Part shown: positions 10,019-18,731 of the stretch, one piece after another
How the letters are laid out: the number at the start of each line of letters is the position of its first letter
How positions within the stretch are numbered: the stretch's first letter is position 1
Assembly (NCBI GenBank): GCA_017624835.1
Contig: JAGAMG010000026.1
Coordinates: forward strand, 62,001-126,000
Origin: Lachnospiraceae bacterium
GTDB lineage: Bacteria > Bacillota > Clostridia > Lachnospirales > Lachnospiraceae
Direction: 5' to 3'
Length of the DNA stretch: 64,000 nucleotides
Position numbers and translations under genes: made by a program
Notes under the pieces: model-generated
What the model was told of the DNA's origin: nothing
Database searches by the model: none
What the model saw: the letters and a program-made list of their open reading frames with translations, nothing else

Positions 10019-10037
10019 TGAGGAAATCATTTTAGAA

Positions 10038-10070
10038 AAATCCCCCGTGATGATATCATGGGGGATTTTT
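10038..10070 (+). terminator. Intrinsic terminator after glgP
   Basis: AATCCCCC pairs with GGGGGATT around an inner GATGATATC-containing loop, followed by TTTTT. Confidence 0.88.
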
Positions 10071-10117
10071 GCGTACTTTACAAACGGTTTTAAAACGGAG
10101 AAATGGAAAATAAATGG

Positions 10118-10146
10118 TTGACAAATGGTGCTAAAAAGGGTAATTT
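10118..10146 (+). promoter_or_regulatory. Probable promoter of the HTH-Uma2 gene
   Basis: -35 TTGACA (10118-10123), 17-base spacer, -10 TAATTT (10141-10146); the gene starts 49 bases downstream. Confidence 0.6.
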
Positions 10147-10194
10147 AAAGGTAGAAAAGGGATTGTATCATTGGATTAGAAAGGAAGTGGACTT

Positions 10195-11013
10195 ATGACA
10201 TTAGAGGAAATGAAGCGCATTAAGCAGGAGAAGGGTTATACATTAGCACAGTTGGCTGAGTATAGTGGAGTTCCTCTTGGCACAATACAGAAAATTTTTT
10301 CGGGAGAGACAGAACACCCCAGATATGCTACGCTTAAGGCATTGGAAAAGGTGTTTACAAGGGAAAAGTCAGCTTATGAATATAATAAGGAGTCCTATGA
10401 TCCGCAGAAGGTGCAGGAAGCAATGATATACGAGGTATTTCGTTCTAAGAGACAGGGGGAGTATACTTTGGCAGATTATTATGCATTACCGGATGAACGA
10501 AGAGTAGAATTGATAGATGGAGAAATCTATGATATGTCAGCACCTACCTTTGTGCATCAGCACATTTTAGGGATTATTTTTTCTATGATTCAAAATTATG
10601 TTTTGACAAAAGGCGGTTCTTGTATTCCGCTTTGTGCACCGGTGGATGTGCAGTTAGATTGTGATGATAAGACTATGGTACAGCCGGATCTATTAATCAT
10701 ATGTGATAAGTCACAAATTTACAAATGGGGGATTAAGGGAGCACCGGATTTTTGTCTGGAAATCATTTCTGAATCCACCAGTCGTAAGGATTATGTAAAA
10801 AAGCTACAGAAATATACAGATGCAGGGGTGAAAGAATATTGGATTATTGACCCTTTTCGAAAAATGCTGTTTACTTACAATTGGAAGGATGATTATATTC
10901 CTCATATGTATCCGTTAAAGGGAACTGTGGGAGTTGCTTTATATGACGAAGATCTTATGATTGATTTGGATAAGATAGCAGCCTTGATTCAGGACTATCC
11001 GGAAGGAGACTGA
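10195..11013 (+). CDS. XRE helix-turn-helix fused to Uma2-type PD-(D/E)XK domain
   Basis: 272 residues. Residues 1-55 form a Cro/C1-type HTH (TLAQLAEYSGVPLGTIQKIFSG). Residues about 85-265 are a Uma2 family domain, a PD-(D/E)XK nuclease-like fold. Its likely active-site residues are Asp165 (QPDLLII), Glu189 (CLEIISES) and the lysine in KKLQKY (about 202-206), followed by the family's GVKEYWIIDP. The RBS AAGGAAGTGG precedes the ATG. The cellular role of Uma2 proteins is poorly defined; the family is abundant in cyanobacteria and occurs in Clostridia. The HTH fusion suggests DNA-directed action or self-regulation. A lipoprotein gene follows after 30 bases, possibly in the same transcript. Confidence 0.85.
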   Translation: MTLEEMKRIKQEKGYTLAQLAEYSGVPLGTIQKIFSGETEHPRYATLKALEKVFTREKSAYEYNKESYDPQKVQEAMIYEVFRSKRQGEYTLADYYALPDERRVELIDGEIYDMSAPTFVHQHILGIIFSMIQNYVLTKGGSCIPLCAPVDVQLDCDDKTMVQPDLLIICDKSQIYKWGIKGAPDFCLEIISESTSRKDYVKKLQKYTDAGVKEYWIIDPFRKMLFTYNWKDDYIPHMYPLKGTVGVALYDEDLMIDLDKIAALIQDYPEGD

Positions 11014-11043
11014 TATAGTGATGATTAGTGAAGGAATGAGGAT

Positions 11044-11982
11044 ATGAAACGATTCATAAATATATTGTTGATAACAGCTTGTACATTTTTATTAACAGGC
11101 TGTGGAGAGAAGAAAACAAAAGTCATTATAACAGAAGAAAATGTTGCAGAGGAAACCATAGTAGTTGAGGGGCTGTCTCGGGATTATGATTTGCTATTTC
11201 TGACAGATACTCATATGGTGGTAGGTTCTTCTAAGGACACGGAGCAAATTGCTGTCAATGGGGCGGAAAGAGCGCCACAATTTGTGGATGACACGGGTGT
11301 CAGTTCTGCATTGCAGTTTCCTGCGTGGATGACCTATGCCAAGGAACAGCAGGTGGATGCTGTGTTGTTTGGCGGAGATATTATTGATTATCCTTCCGCC
11401 GGGAATCTGGAGCACTTACAGAAGAATTTGGATACCCTTACACAGCCGTATATTTATACATTGGGCAATCATGACTGGACCTATCCATGGGAATATATGA
11501 CGGATAAGGGGGAGGAGGAATATCTGCCCCTTTTGGAGCCTATGATGCAGGGAAATACAGCGATACAGCGTCTTGATGTGGGAGAATTGACCATTGTGGC
11601 GGTGGATAATAGCTCCAATCAGGTAAATCCCAAAGCCTTAGAGGCATATGAGGAAATCCTGGCAGAGGGAAGACCTACCATTGTATTGGTGCATATTCCT
11701 TTTTTTGCACCCTCCTTATTGGAAAAGGCAGTTGAGGAATGGAATTCCCCGGTGGTGATTGGTTCCGGTAATGCCGGGGGAATTTATGAAAATGAAGAGA
11801 CAACCGCTTTCATGAAGCTGACCACAGCAGCAGATAGTCCGGTGGTGGCTGTATTGGCAGGACATGTGCATTTTTATAATAAGGACTATATGAATGGAGA
11901 GAAAGAAGTGTTGCAGCTGGTAGGGGATGCCGGCTTTAAGAGACAGGGAATGCGTATTCATATTTCAGGTGCTTCCAAGTAG
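11044..11982 (+). CDS. Calcineurin-like metallophosphoesterase lipoprotein
   Basis: 312 residues. An N-terminal signal peptide with lipobox LLTGC (cleavage before Cys about 20) places it on the outer face of the membrane. All metallophosphoesterase motifs are present in order: LTDTH (DxH), GGDIIDY (GDxxD), LGNHDW (GNHD), VLVHIPFF and AGHVHF (GHxH), so a dinuclear metal centre is expected. The substrate is not predictable. Start ATG at 11044 with GAAGGAATGAGGAT upstream. It probably shares a transcript with the HTH-Uma2 gene. No clear terminator was seen after it; the next promoter is at 12031. Confidence 0.9.
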   Translation: MKRFINILLITACTFLLTGCGEKKTKVIITEENVAEETIVVEGLSRDYDLLFLTDTHMVVGSSKDTEQIAVNGAERAPQFVDDTGVSSALQFPAWMTYAKEQQVDAVLFGGDIIDYPSAGNLEHLQKNLDTLTQPYIYTLGNHDWTYPWEYMTDKGEEEYLPLLEPMMQGNTAIQRLDVGELTIVAVDNSSNQVNPKALEAYEEILAEGRPTIVLVHIPFFAPSLLEKAVEEWNSPVVIGSGNAGGIYENEETTAFMKLTTAADSPVVAVLAGHVHFYNKDYMNGEKEVLQLVGDAGFKRQGMRIHISGASK

Positions 11983-12030
11983 AATTAAAAAAGAATCCAA
12001 AGATTTTCATAATTTAAAGGAGTAAATAGA

Positions 12031-12059
12031 TTGCATAAATTTGTTAGTTCCTTTATAAT
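12031..12059 (+). promoter_or_regulatory. Sigma-A promoter of the hydratase operon
   Basis: -35 TTGCAT (12031-12036), 17-base spacer, perfect -10 TATAAT (12054-12059). The hydratase start is 70 bases downstream with AGGAGG before it. Confidence 0.8.
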
Positions 12060-12128
12060 GAATATTTAGTCAGACTTTTGTATAGACAGAATTTAAGAAC
12101 CTATTTAAGGATATAGAGGAGGATAACC

Positions 12129-14423
12129 ATGGTTGAATTATTACAAGGCGGAGCCTATCTGGTAAATGGTACGGAAATAGTACCGGCTACCCCCGAAGCA
12201 GCGGCTGCTATTCAATCTAAAACAGGAAAAGAAATCACACAGAAGGAAGCTTCTGAAAACACAATTGCTTATGGTATTTTGAAAAGTCACAATACCTCCG
12301 GCAATATGGACAAGCTGAAAATTCGCTTTGATAAGCTGACCAGTCATGATATTACCTTTGTAGGCATTATCCAGACAGCAAGAGCATCAGGCTTACAGAA
12401 GTTCCCCATGCCTTATGTATTGACTAACTGCCACAACTCTCTTTGTGCAGTAGGCGGTACCATCAATGAGGATGACCACATGTTTGGTTTGACCTGTGCA
12501 AAGAAGTATGGTGGTGTGTATGTACCCCCTCATCAGGCGGTTATCCATCAGTTTGCAAGAGAAATGATGGCCGGCGGCGGCAAAATGATTTTGGGCTCCG
12601 ATTCCCATACCCGTTATGGTGCATTGGGTACCATGGCAGTGGGAGAGGGTGGTCCTGAGCTGGTAAAACAGTTATTAAATCAGACCTATGATATCAATAT
12701 GCCCGGTGTAGTTGGTGTTTATTTAAAGGGTACTCCTGTAAAGGGTGTAGGTCCTCAGGACGTAGCTTTGGCAATTATCGGTGCTGTATTTAAGAATGGT
12801 TATGTTAAGAATAAAGTAATGGAATTTGTTGGTCCCGGCGTGGCAAACTTATCAGCTGATTTCCGTATTGGTGTTGATGTTATGACCACAGAGACTACCT
12901 GTTTGTCCTCCATTTGGCAGACAGATGACCAGATTAAGGAATTCTATGAGATTCACGGCCGTAAGGAAGAATATGCAGAATTGAATCCCGGACAGGTTGC
13001 TTACTATGACGGCATGATTGTAGTGGATTTGGACAAGGTTCGCCCTATGATTGCTATGCCTTTCCATCCCAGCAATACATATACCATAGAAGAGTTAAAT
13101 GCAAACCTTATGGATATTCTGGATGAAACTGAGAAGCGTGCTATGGTAAGCCTTGATGGTGCGGTAGAGTATAGCTTAAAGAATAAAGTAAAGAACGGCA
13201 AATTCATGGTAGACCAGGGTATTATTGCAGGCTGTGCAGGTGGTGGCTTTGAAAATATCTGTGCTGCTGCTGATATTATGAAGGGTAACTATATTGGAAG
13301 TGATGGCTTTACCTTAAGTGTATATCCTGCTTCTATGCCTGTATATATGGAATTAGTGAAGAATGGTTGTGCAGCAACTCTTATGGAGACCGGTGCAATT
13401 ATGAAGACTGCATTCTGTGGTCCTTGTTTTGGTGCCGGCGATACTCCTGCTAATAATGCATTCAGTATCCGTCACTCCACCAGAAACTTCCCTAATCGTG
13501 AAGGTTCTAAGCTGCAGAATGGACAGATTGCTTCTGTTGCACTTATGGATGCTCGTTCTATTGCAGCTACAGCAGCTAATAAGGGTGTACTTACTCCTGC
13601 TACCGAGTTTGACGGTACCATTGGTAAATACAAATATCATTTTGACAGCAATATTTACGCAAATCGTGTATTTGATTCCAAGGGCGTTGCAGACCCTGAG
13701 GTTGAGATTCAGTTTGGCCCCAATATCAAGGATTGGCCTGCAATGTGTGAATTGCCTGAAAATATGGTGCTCCGTGTAGTCAGCGAGATTCATGATCCTG
13801 TAACCACTACCGATGAATTGATTCCTTCCGGTGAGACCTCTTCCTATCGTTCCAATCCTTTGGGCTTGGCAGAGTTTGCGTTGAGTCGTAAGGATCCTAA
13901 CTATGTAGGCTATGCAAAACAGGTTCGTGCAGCACAGGAAGCTGTTATGGCAGATAAGTGCCCTGTTGAGGCTTGTCCTGAATTGGAGTTGGGTGTAGTT
14001 GTTGATGCGATTAAGAAAGAGTTCCCTGAAGTAGGTAAGGGTAATCTTGGATTCGGTTCCACCATTTTTGCAGTGAAGCCCGGTGATGGTTCTGCTCGTG
14101 AGCAGGCAGCTTCCTGCCAGAAGGTACTTGGCGGATGGGCAAATATTGCCAACGAATATGCTACCAAGCGTTACCGCTCCAATCTGATTAACTGGGGTAT
14201 GCTTCCCTTCCTGATTGAAGAAGGAGAGCTTCCTTTCAAGAATTTGGATTATCTGTTTATTCCCGGCATCAAGAAGGCTGTGGAGGAAAAGGCTGAAGTT
14301 ATTAAGGCATATGTGGTAAAGGGTGATTCCTTAAAGGCATTTGATTTACGTCTTGGTGAGTTGACGGATGAGGAACGCCAGATAATCTTAAAGGGTTGCT
14401 TGATTAATTATAATAGAGTATAA
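12129..14423 (+). CDS. ybhJ: Aconitase-superfamily hydratase (YbhJ-like)
   Basis: 764-residue member of the aconitase superfamily that resembles E. coli YbhJ far more than AcnA/AcnB, for example in [18 protein letters not shown], the [19 protein letters not shown] block, [15 protein letters not shown] and [12 protein letters not shown]. Fe-S ligand candidates are the Cys in IIAGCAGG and the CGPC pair in [11 protein letters not shown], the counterparts of the three aconitase cysteines; a [4Fe-4S] dehydratase is therefore likely. Substrate unknown: the family is annotated only as hydratase, and no citrate-cycle gene is adjacent. Own promoter; an SseB-like gene follows 42 bases after the stop and is probably co-transcribed. 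Codon use is that of a well-expressed gene. Confidence 0.88.
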   Translation: MVELLQGGAYLVNGTEIVPATPEAAAAIQSKTGKEITQKEASENTIAYGILKSHNTSGNMDKLKIRFDKLTSHDITFVGIIQTARASGLQKFPMPYVLTNCHNSLCAVGGTINEDDHMFGLTCAKKYGGVYVPPHQAVIHQFAREMMAGGGKMILGSDSHTRYGALGTMAVGEGGPELVKQLLNQTYDINMPGVVGVYLKGTPVKGVGPQDVALAIIGAVFKNGYVKNKVMEFVGPGVANLSADFRIGVDVMTTETTCLSSIWQTDDQIKEFYEIHGRKEEYAELNPGQVAYYDGMIVVDLDKVRPMIAMPFHPSNTYTIEELNANLMDILDETEKRAMVSLDGAVEYSLKNKVKNGKFMVDQGIIAGCAGGGFENICAAADIMKGNYIGSDGFTLSVYPASMPVYMELVKNGCAATLMETGAIMKTAFCGPCFGAGDTPANNAFSIRHSTRNFPNREGSKLQNGQIASVALMDARSIAATAANKGVLTPATEFDGTIGKYKYHFDSNIYANRVFDSKGVADPEVEIQFGPNIKDWPAMCELPENMVLRVVSEIHDPVTTTDELIPSGETSSYRSNPLGLAEFALSRKDPNYVGYAKQVRAAQEAVMADKCPVEACPELELGVVVDAIKKEFPEVGKGNLGFGSTIFAVKPGDGSAREQAASCQKVLGGWANIANEYATKRYRSNLINWGMLPFLIEEGELPFKNLDYLFIPGIKKAVEEKAEVIKAYVVKGDSLKAFDLRLGELTDEERQIILKGCLINYNRV

Positions 14424-14465
14424 GCCGGTAAGTGTTCGGACTTACAGAAAGAAGAGGAATACAGT

Positions 14466-14990
14466 ATGAATCCTAATAGACCAATTTCCAACCCCATGCT
14501 TTGCGGAACCATAGAGTTGATGAAGGCGGAGGATACTCCTGAGCATAGAAAAATGTTTTTGGATGAATTAATCAGAGCACGTTTCCTGTCTCCGGTTATT
14601 GTGACTCCCACACCTGTACCCGATGAAAACGGCAGAATGAAGATTACAGCTGAGCATAAGGTGCAGTTCCCTATGATTTCTACCAAGGAAGGGCATAAGT
14701 TTTTTGTGGCATTTACCGATTTGGAGGAATTGAAAAAGGCACATCCAGATAAAGAACAGCAGACTTTTATTTTGTCCTTTGATGATTATGCAGGTATGCT
14801 TCTGCGTAAGGATAAGGACGGAAATCTTCCTCCTGCACTTGGTTTTGTAATTAATCCCATGAGCAGTAATGTAATGGTAAGCCGTGAAATGGTTGCAAAG
14901 GTAATTGCATCCAGAATGGCGCAGAGTGGTATTCCCGTGCCTCCTTTGCAGAAGAAAGCGCCTGAAGAAACAGAGCAGACCGAAGAATAA
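14466..14990 (+). CDS. SseB-like N-terminal domain protein
   Basis: 174 residues, no signal peptide or membrane segment. The middle (about residues 20-140) shows the SseB N-terminal fold pattern: a helix with LDELIRARFLSPV, a strand set PMISTKEGHKFFVAFTDLEEL, then ALGFVINPMSSNVMVSREMV near the end. The C-terminal 20 residues are a charged, proline-rich tail. These domains occur in many Firmicutes as small cytoplasmic proteins of unknown role. It lies directly behind the hydratase gene with RBS AGAAAGAAGAGG. Domain assignment is moderately confident; function is not assigned. Confidence 0.65.
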   Translation: MNPNRPISNPMLCGTIELMKAEDTPEHRKMFLDELIRARFLSPVIVTPTPVPDENGRMKITAEHKVQFPMISTKEGHKFFVAFTDLEELKKAHPDKEQQTFILSFDDYAGMLLRKDKDGNLPPALGFVINPMSSNVMVSREMVAKVIASRMAQSGIPVPPLQKKAPEETEQTEE

Positions 14991-15006
14991 TATCTTTTTA
15001 GAAAAC

Positions 15007-15033
15007 TAAAGAAAAATAAATTTGTGTCGATAA
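15007..15033 (+). promoter_or_regulatory. Sigma-28 (SigD)-type promoter
   Basis: TAAA (15007-15010), 15-base spacer, GTCGATAA (15026-15033), 7 of 8 to the flagellar sigma consensus GCCGATAA. It would place the transcription start near 15041. A second sigma-28-type match lies upstream of the minus-strand gene ending at 34275. Confidence 0.6.
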
Positions 15034-15040
15034 TAAAAAT

Positions 15041-15225
15041 ACAGGATGGATGTAAGGCCAACAAACATCCAAGTACAAATACGACACCACGGATGGTATT
15101 TATGCAGAAGAAAGGAATTTTCTGTGTAACTGCCATCCTTTTTTTATGAGTACAGGAAGTGGACATGAAAATAGGTTTTGTTGAAAACGACAATAGTGTC
15201 ATGGAGGTTGCTATTGTTTATTTTT
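15041..15225 (+). promoter_or_regulatory. Structured leader with two internal hairpins of terminator form
   Basis: Three stem-loops can be drawn. The first is GGATG (15048-15052) with CATCC (15066-15070). The second is GGATGG (15091-15096) with CCATCC (15133-15138), holding an inner CAGAA/TTCTG pairing and followed by seven T. The third is ACAATAG (15190-15196) with CTATTGT (15211-15217), followed by TTATTTTTT. The upstream GGATGG at 15044-15049 is identical to the 5' arm of the second hairpin and could compete for its 3' arm, as an attenuator would. ATGGA and ACGGA (CsrA-type ANGGA cores) lie in these arms. No known riboswitch class was recognised. The region could instead be a short sRNA ending at 15145. 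Confidence 0.5.
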
Positions 15226-15261
15226 TGATAAGATGTGGTAGTTGTAAAGGAGAAGAAAGGA

Positions 15262-16440
15262 TTGAGAATTGATTCCGCTACAATAGGAATGGAATCCGCA
15301 AGAAGCTATCAGGCTTTGGGTGCAACGGTCAGACGTTTTACGGTAAAGGATTATCAGCAGAGTCTGGCAAATAATAACAGCTTAAATGCAGCTGTACAGG
15401 GAGAAAATGAGGAAGAGGACGAGAAGAATACAGAGAACGCTCAAAATACGGAGCAGGCTGCTACCTTAGAGGAATGGTATCAGCGAATGAATGTTTCTTC
15501 CGGCAAGGTTTCTATCAGAAGTTCCCGAGAAACAGTATTTACTAATATTCAGCAGATTACCATCAGATATATTTTTGATTTGCTTTTTTCATCAAGAAAA
15601 GAGCGTTTGAACAGATGGTCGGAGGACAGAAGCTGGTTGGATAACAGCATGGAAGGTGAAATGGAAGCTAGGGACATGCTTTCCGGTCAAACGGAGTCAG
15701 GCAAAGCAGGAACTAGCAATTGGTTACAGACAGACGGCAGTTTTATAACCACTAATTTTAAAATGCTTAATTATAGTGAAGAAGGCTTCCAAATGGAGAA
15801 GGAGGATACCACTTTTTCTACTGTAGGCAAGGTAAGAACTGCTGACGGCAGGGAGATTTCTTTTAATGTAAATGTTGGAATGAGCAGGGAATTTCAGCAG
15901 TATTATCAGAAGGATTTGGAGCTGGCAAATTTTAAGATGTGTGATCCTTTGGTCATTAATCTGGATACCGATGTGGCACAGCTTTCCGACCAAAATTTTT
16001 ATTTTGACATTGATGCAGACGGAGAAAAGGATGAAATTGCACAGCTTGCAGGTGGCAGTGGCTATCTGGCTTTAGACAAGAATGGTGACAATACCATTAA
16101 TGACGGAAACGAGCTTTTTGGAACAAAGAGTGGTAATGGTTTTGCAGATTTGGCACAATACGACCAGGATGGTAATGGTTGGATTGATGAAGGTGACGCA
16201 ATCTGGTCAAAATTAAAAATATGGTGCAAAAATGAAAAAGGTGAGGATGTTCTGTATCATTTGGCAGATAAGGGTGTAGGTGCTATTTGTTTGCAAAATG
16301 CGGAAACGGATTTTACTTTAAAGGGAGAAAGCGGTCGCACAAAAGGACAGATTCGCAATACCGGCATCTTTTTGTATGAAAACGGAAATGTCGGAACCAT
16401 ACAGCATGTTGACGTAGCCAAGTATCAGAGTCAGGCATAA
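15262..16440 (+). CDS. Protein with C-terminal RTX-associated-type calcium-binding repeats
   Basis: About 392 residues. The TTG at 15262 is preferred because AAAGGAG lies 9 bases upstream and it gives an N-terminus LRIDSATIGMESARSY; an in-frame GTG at 15235 has no RBS. No signal peptide. Residues about 230-370 form a block (DPLVINLDTD, FDIDADGEKDEI, LALDKNGDNTINDGNELFG, YDQDGNGWIDEGDAIWSKL) that matches the EF-hand-like Asp/Gly loops found beside RTX and VCBS domains, so Ca2+ binding is likely. The probable sigma-28 promoter suggests co-regulation with motility or late flagellar genes. The exact role is unknown; signal-less export cannot be excluded. Confidence 0.75.
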   Translation: MRIDSATIGMESARSYQALGATVRRFTVKDYQQSLANNNSLNAAVQGENEEEDEKNTENAQNTEQAATLEEWYQRMNVSSGKVSIRSSRETVFTNIQQITIRYIFDLLFSSRKERLNRWSEDRSWLDNSMEGEMEARDMLSGQTESGKAGTSNWLQTDGSFITTNFKMLNYSEEGFQMEKEDTTFSTVGKVRTADGREISFNVNVGMSREFQQYYQKDLELANFKMCDPLVINLDTDVAQLSDQNFYFDIDADGEKDEIAQLAGGSGYLALDKNGDNTINDGNELFGTKSGNGFADLAQYDQDGNGWIDEGDAIWSKLKIWCKNEKGEDVLYHLADKGVGAICLQNAETDFTLKGESGRTKGQIRNTGIFLYENGNVGTIQHVDVAKYQSQA

Positions 16441-16538
16441 AATGCATCCCCATTCTGAATAAAATCTCACACGCGGGTAACACTAGAAGAGAAGACAAAA
16501 GTGGTACTTCGTGTAAGGTTAAAGGAAGGATGGCGGAT

Positions 16539-17444
16539 ATGAGAAGAAATAGAAAAAATAGTATAAAAAAAGAGCGCATTATAATGCTTGCATCATCTGC
16601 ATTTGTGTTGGCAGCACTGACCATGACAGGTGTATATATGAAAGAGCAGAATGTAGAATCAAAGGATGATGGTTATACTCTTGATTTTACAGCATTGGAA
16701 GAGAGTGCGGACGACAAATTTGAAGAAATTGCAAAGAATAATCAGCAGACAGATTATTCTAAGGAACAGATTATTCATAACAATACAAATGTGACACAGG
16801 AGATACAGCCTGAGGTGACGGAGGATGACTTGGATTATATGCCCCTGGAGGTAGGCTCCGGTGATGTAGAAATACCGGGGCTTACAAGCTCCTTGGAGAC
16901 CTTGGAAGGTGCAGACCTGCTGGAAGCAGAAGAGGAGCTTTTAGCAGAAGCAGAGACCTCGGAAGAAGATGCTGAAAATGCAGATAAAGAAGCATCTTCA
17001 CAAAATGCAGTGGTAGAAAAAAGCTTAAGCTTTACGGAAGCAGATGGACTTCTTCGTCCGGTAAGCGGAGAAATTCTTATGAATTACAGTATGGATGCAA
17101 GCGTTTATTTTGAAACCTTGGCACAGTATAAGTATAACCCTGCCGTTATTTTTTCTGCTACAGAAGGAACTACAGTAAATGCCTGTGCAGCGGGAAAAGT
17201 AATTAATGTATATGAAGATGCTCAAATAGGTAAGGCAGTGACCTTGGATTTGGGAAATGGATATCAGGCAACCTATGGACAGTTAAAGGATGTAAATGTT
17301 TCCGTGGATTCCTATGTGGAAGAAGGGGACTTGATTGGAGCAATTGCCGCACCTACAAAATATTATACTTTAGAAGGAAGTAATTTATATTTCCAATTAA
17401 CAAAGGATGGAACTCCGGTAAATCCGGAAGTAATGTTTCGATAA
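16539..17444 (+). CDS. SpoIIQ-like membrane protein with degenerate LytM/M23 domain
   Basis: Single-pass protein of about 301 residues: basic N-terminus, membrane segment (about residues 14-33 from this start), a long acidic linker rich in Glu/Ala (about 40-165) and a C-terminal LytM/M23-like beta domain. The fold signature is clear (EGTTVNACAAGKVINVYED, GNGYQATYGQLKDV, EEGDLIGAI, GTPVNP), but the zinc ligands are missing: the final HxH is replaced by LYFQ and YGHL by YGQL. It should bind, not cut, as described for SpoIIQ in the forespore channel. ATG 16539 lies 9 bases from GGAAGG; ATG 16530 abuts the RBS. SpoIIQ equivalence is an inference from architecture. Confidence 0.68.
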   Translation: MRRNRKNSIKKERIIMLASSAFVLAALTMTGVYMKEQNVESKDDGYTLDFTALEESADDKFEEIAKNNQQTDYSKEQIIHNNTNVTQEIQPEVTEDDLDYMPLEVGSGDVEIPGLTSSLETLEGADLLEAEEELLAEAETSEEDAENADKEASSQNAVVEKSLSFTEADGLLRPVSGEILMNYSMDASVYFETLAQYKYNPAVIFSATEGTTVNACAAGKVINVYEDAQIGKAVTLDLGNGYQATYGQLKDVNVSVDSYVEEGDLIGAIAAPTKYYTLEGSNLYFQLTKDGTPVNPEVMFR

Positions 17445-17471
17445 AATATTTGTAGAGGTAGCAGGATTGTT

Positions 17472-18659
17472 ATGTATATTATAGGTGGTAGAATTTTAAC
17501 CATGGCAGGCAGGGAAATTCCTGAGGGAATTATTCATGTGGAGAATGGTAAAATTACAGAAATCGGTAGTAATACAGAGATTGAAATCAAATCGGGAGAA
17601 CAGGTGTTGACTGTCAAGGATGCCCTGATTATGCCGGGAATTATAGAAGCCCATTGTCACATGGGCATTACAGAAGAGAAAAAAGGAATGGAAGGGGATG
17701 ACTGTAATGAAACAGTCAATCCCCTTACTCCGTGTTTACGGGCAATTGATGCTATAAATACCATGGATGCAGCCTTTGATGATGCGGTGCGAGCCGGAAT
17801 TACTGCTGCAATGATTGGTCCCGGGAGCTCCAATGTGGTAGGTGGGCAGTTTGCGCTGCTGAAAACTAAAGGAAGAAGAGTGGATGATTTAATTGTAAAG
17901 GCTCCGGCTGCCATGAAAGTAGCTTTTGGGGAAAATCCAAAGGTAAATTATTCCGGGCAGGGGAAAAGTCCCTGTACCCGTATGGCAGTAGCTGCAATGC
18001 TTAGACAGGAGCTTACGGAAGCAAGAGAATATTGGAAAAAGAAAAAAGCAGCTGTTAAAAATAAAGAGTCTTTTTCGGAGGATTTCACTAAAGAATGCTG
18101 GATTCCTGTATTCGAAAAAGAGATTCCTCTAAAAGCTCATGTGCATCGGGCGGATGATATTTTTACTGCCATTCGAATTGCGAAAGAATTTGATTTAAAT
18201 GTAACTCTGGATCACTGCTCAGAGGGACATTTGATAGCGGAAGAGCTGGCAAAGGAAGGTTTTCCGGCTATTGTGGGACCGGATTTAACCTGTAGAAATA
18301 AAATTGAAGTGCAGAATATGTCCTTTAAAACTCCGGGGGTTTTAAATCAGGCAGGAGTTTTAGTTGCTTTGACAACAGACCATCCTGTATCCCAGATTCA
18401 AAATTTGCCTATATGTGCAGGACTGGCAGTAAAAGCAGGTCTTCCCTTGGAGGAAGGGTACAAGGCGATTACTTTATATCCGGCTATGATATGTGGTGTT
18501 GCAGACCGAATGGGAAGTCTTGAAGTGGGAAAGGATGCGGACATTGCTATTTTTGATGGAAATCCAATGGAGGTGTTTACCCGGACACTTTATACTATAA
18601 TAGATGGGCAGATTGTGTATGATGCTTCAAAAGGGCATTGCTTTATGCCAAAATCGTGA
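17472..18659 (+). CDS. Imidazolonepropionase-like amidohydrolase
   Basis: 395 residues, amidohydrolase superfamily. Composite beta domain at the N-terminus (IIGGRILTMAGREIPEGIIHVENGKITEIG), then the metal-binding HxH in IEAHCHMGI, further ligands in KAHVHRADD and TLDHCSEGH, the Asp in TTDHPVS, and the C-terminal LGSLEVGKDADIAIFDGNP typical of cyclic amidases and imidazolonepropionase relatives. Substrate not predictable; no histidine-degradation genes are nearby. It starts 27 bases after the LytM-like gene, with AGAGG/CAGG upstream of the ATG, so the two are probably in one operon. Confidence 0.88.
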   Translation: MYIIGGRILTMAGREIPEGIIHVENGKITEIGSNTEIEIKSGEQVLTVKDALIMPGIIEAHCHMGITEEKKGMEGDDCNETVNPLTPCLRAIDAINTMDAAFDDAVRAGITAAMIGPGSSNVVGGQFALLKTKGRRVDDLIVKAPAAMKVAFGENPKVNYSGQGKSPCTRMAVAAMLRQELTEAREYWKKKKAAVKNKESFSEDFTKECWIPVFEKEIPLKAHVHRADDIFTAIRIAKEFDLNVTLDHCSEGHLIAEELAKEGFPAIVGPDLTCRNKIEVQNMSFKTPGVLNQAGVLVALTTDHPVSQIQNLPICAGLAVKAGLPLEEGYKAITLYPAMICGVADRMGSLEVGKDADIAIFDGNPMEVFTRTLYTIIDGQIVYDASKGHCFMPKS

Positions 18660-18731
18660 TAAAATAAGTATGCGGATTAAGTTCCCCAAAATACAGAAGA
18701 TAAAATGTGTGATGAGTAACGGAGGATTATT

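Noticed and set aside
15041..15145. Assigning the leader to a known riboswitch or to the TwoAYGGAY RNA motif
   Set aside because: Two AYGGAY strings are present (ATGGAT, ACGGAT), but both fall in stems in my folding, not in terminal loops, and no aptamer consensus was recognised.
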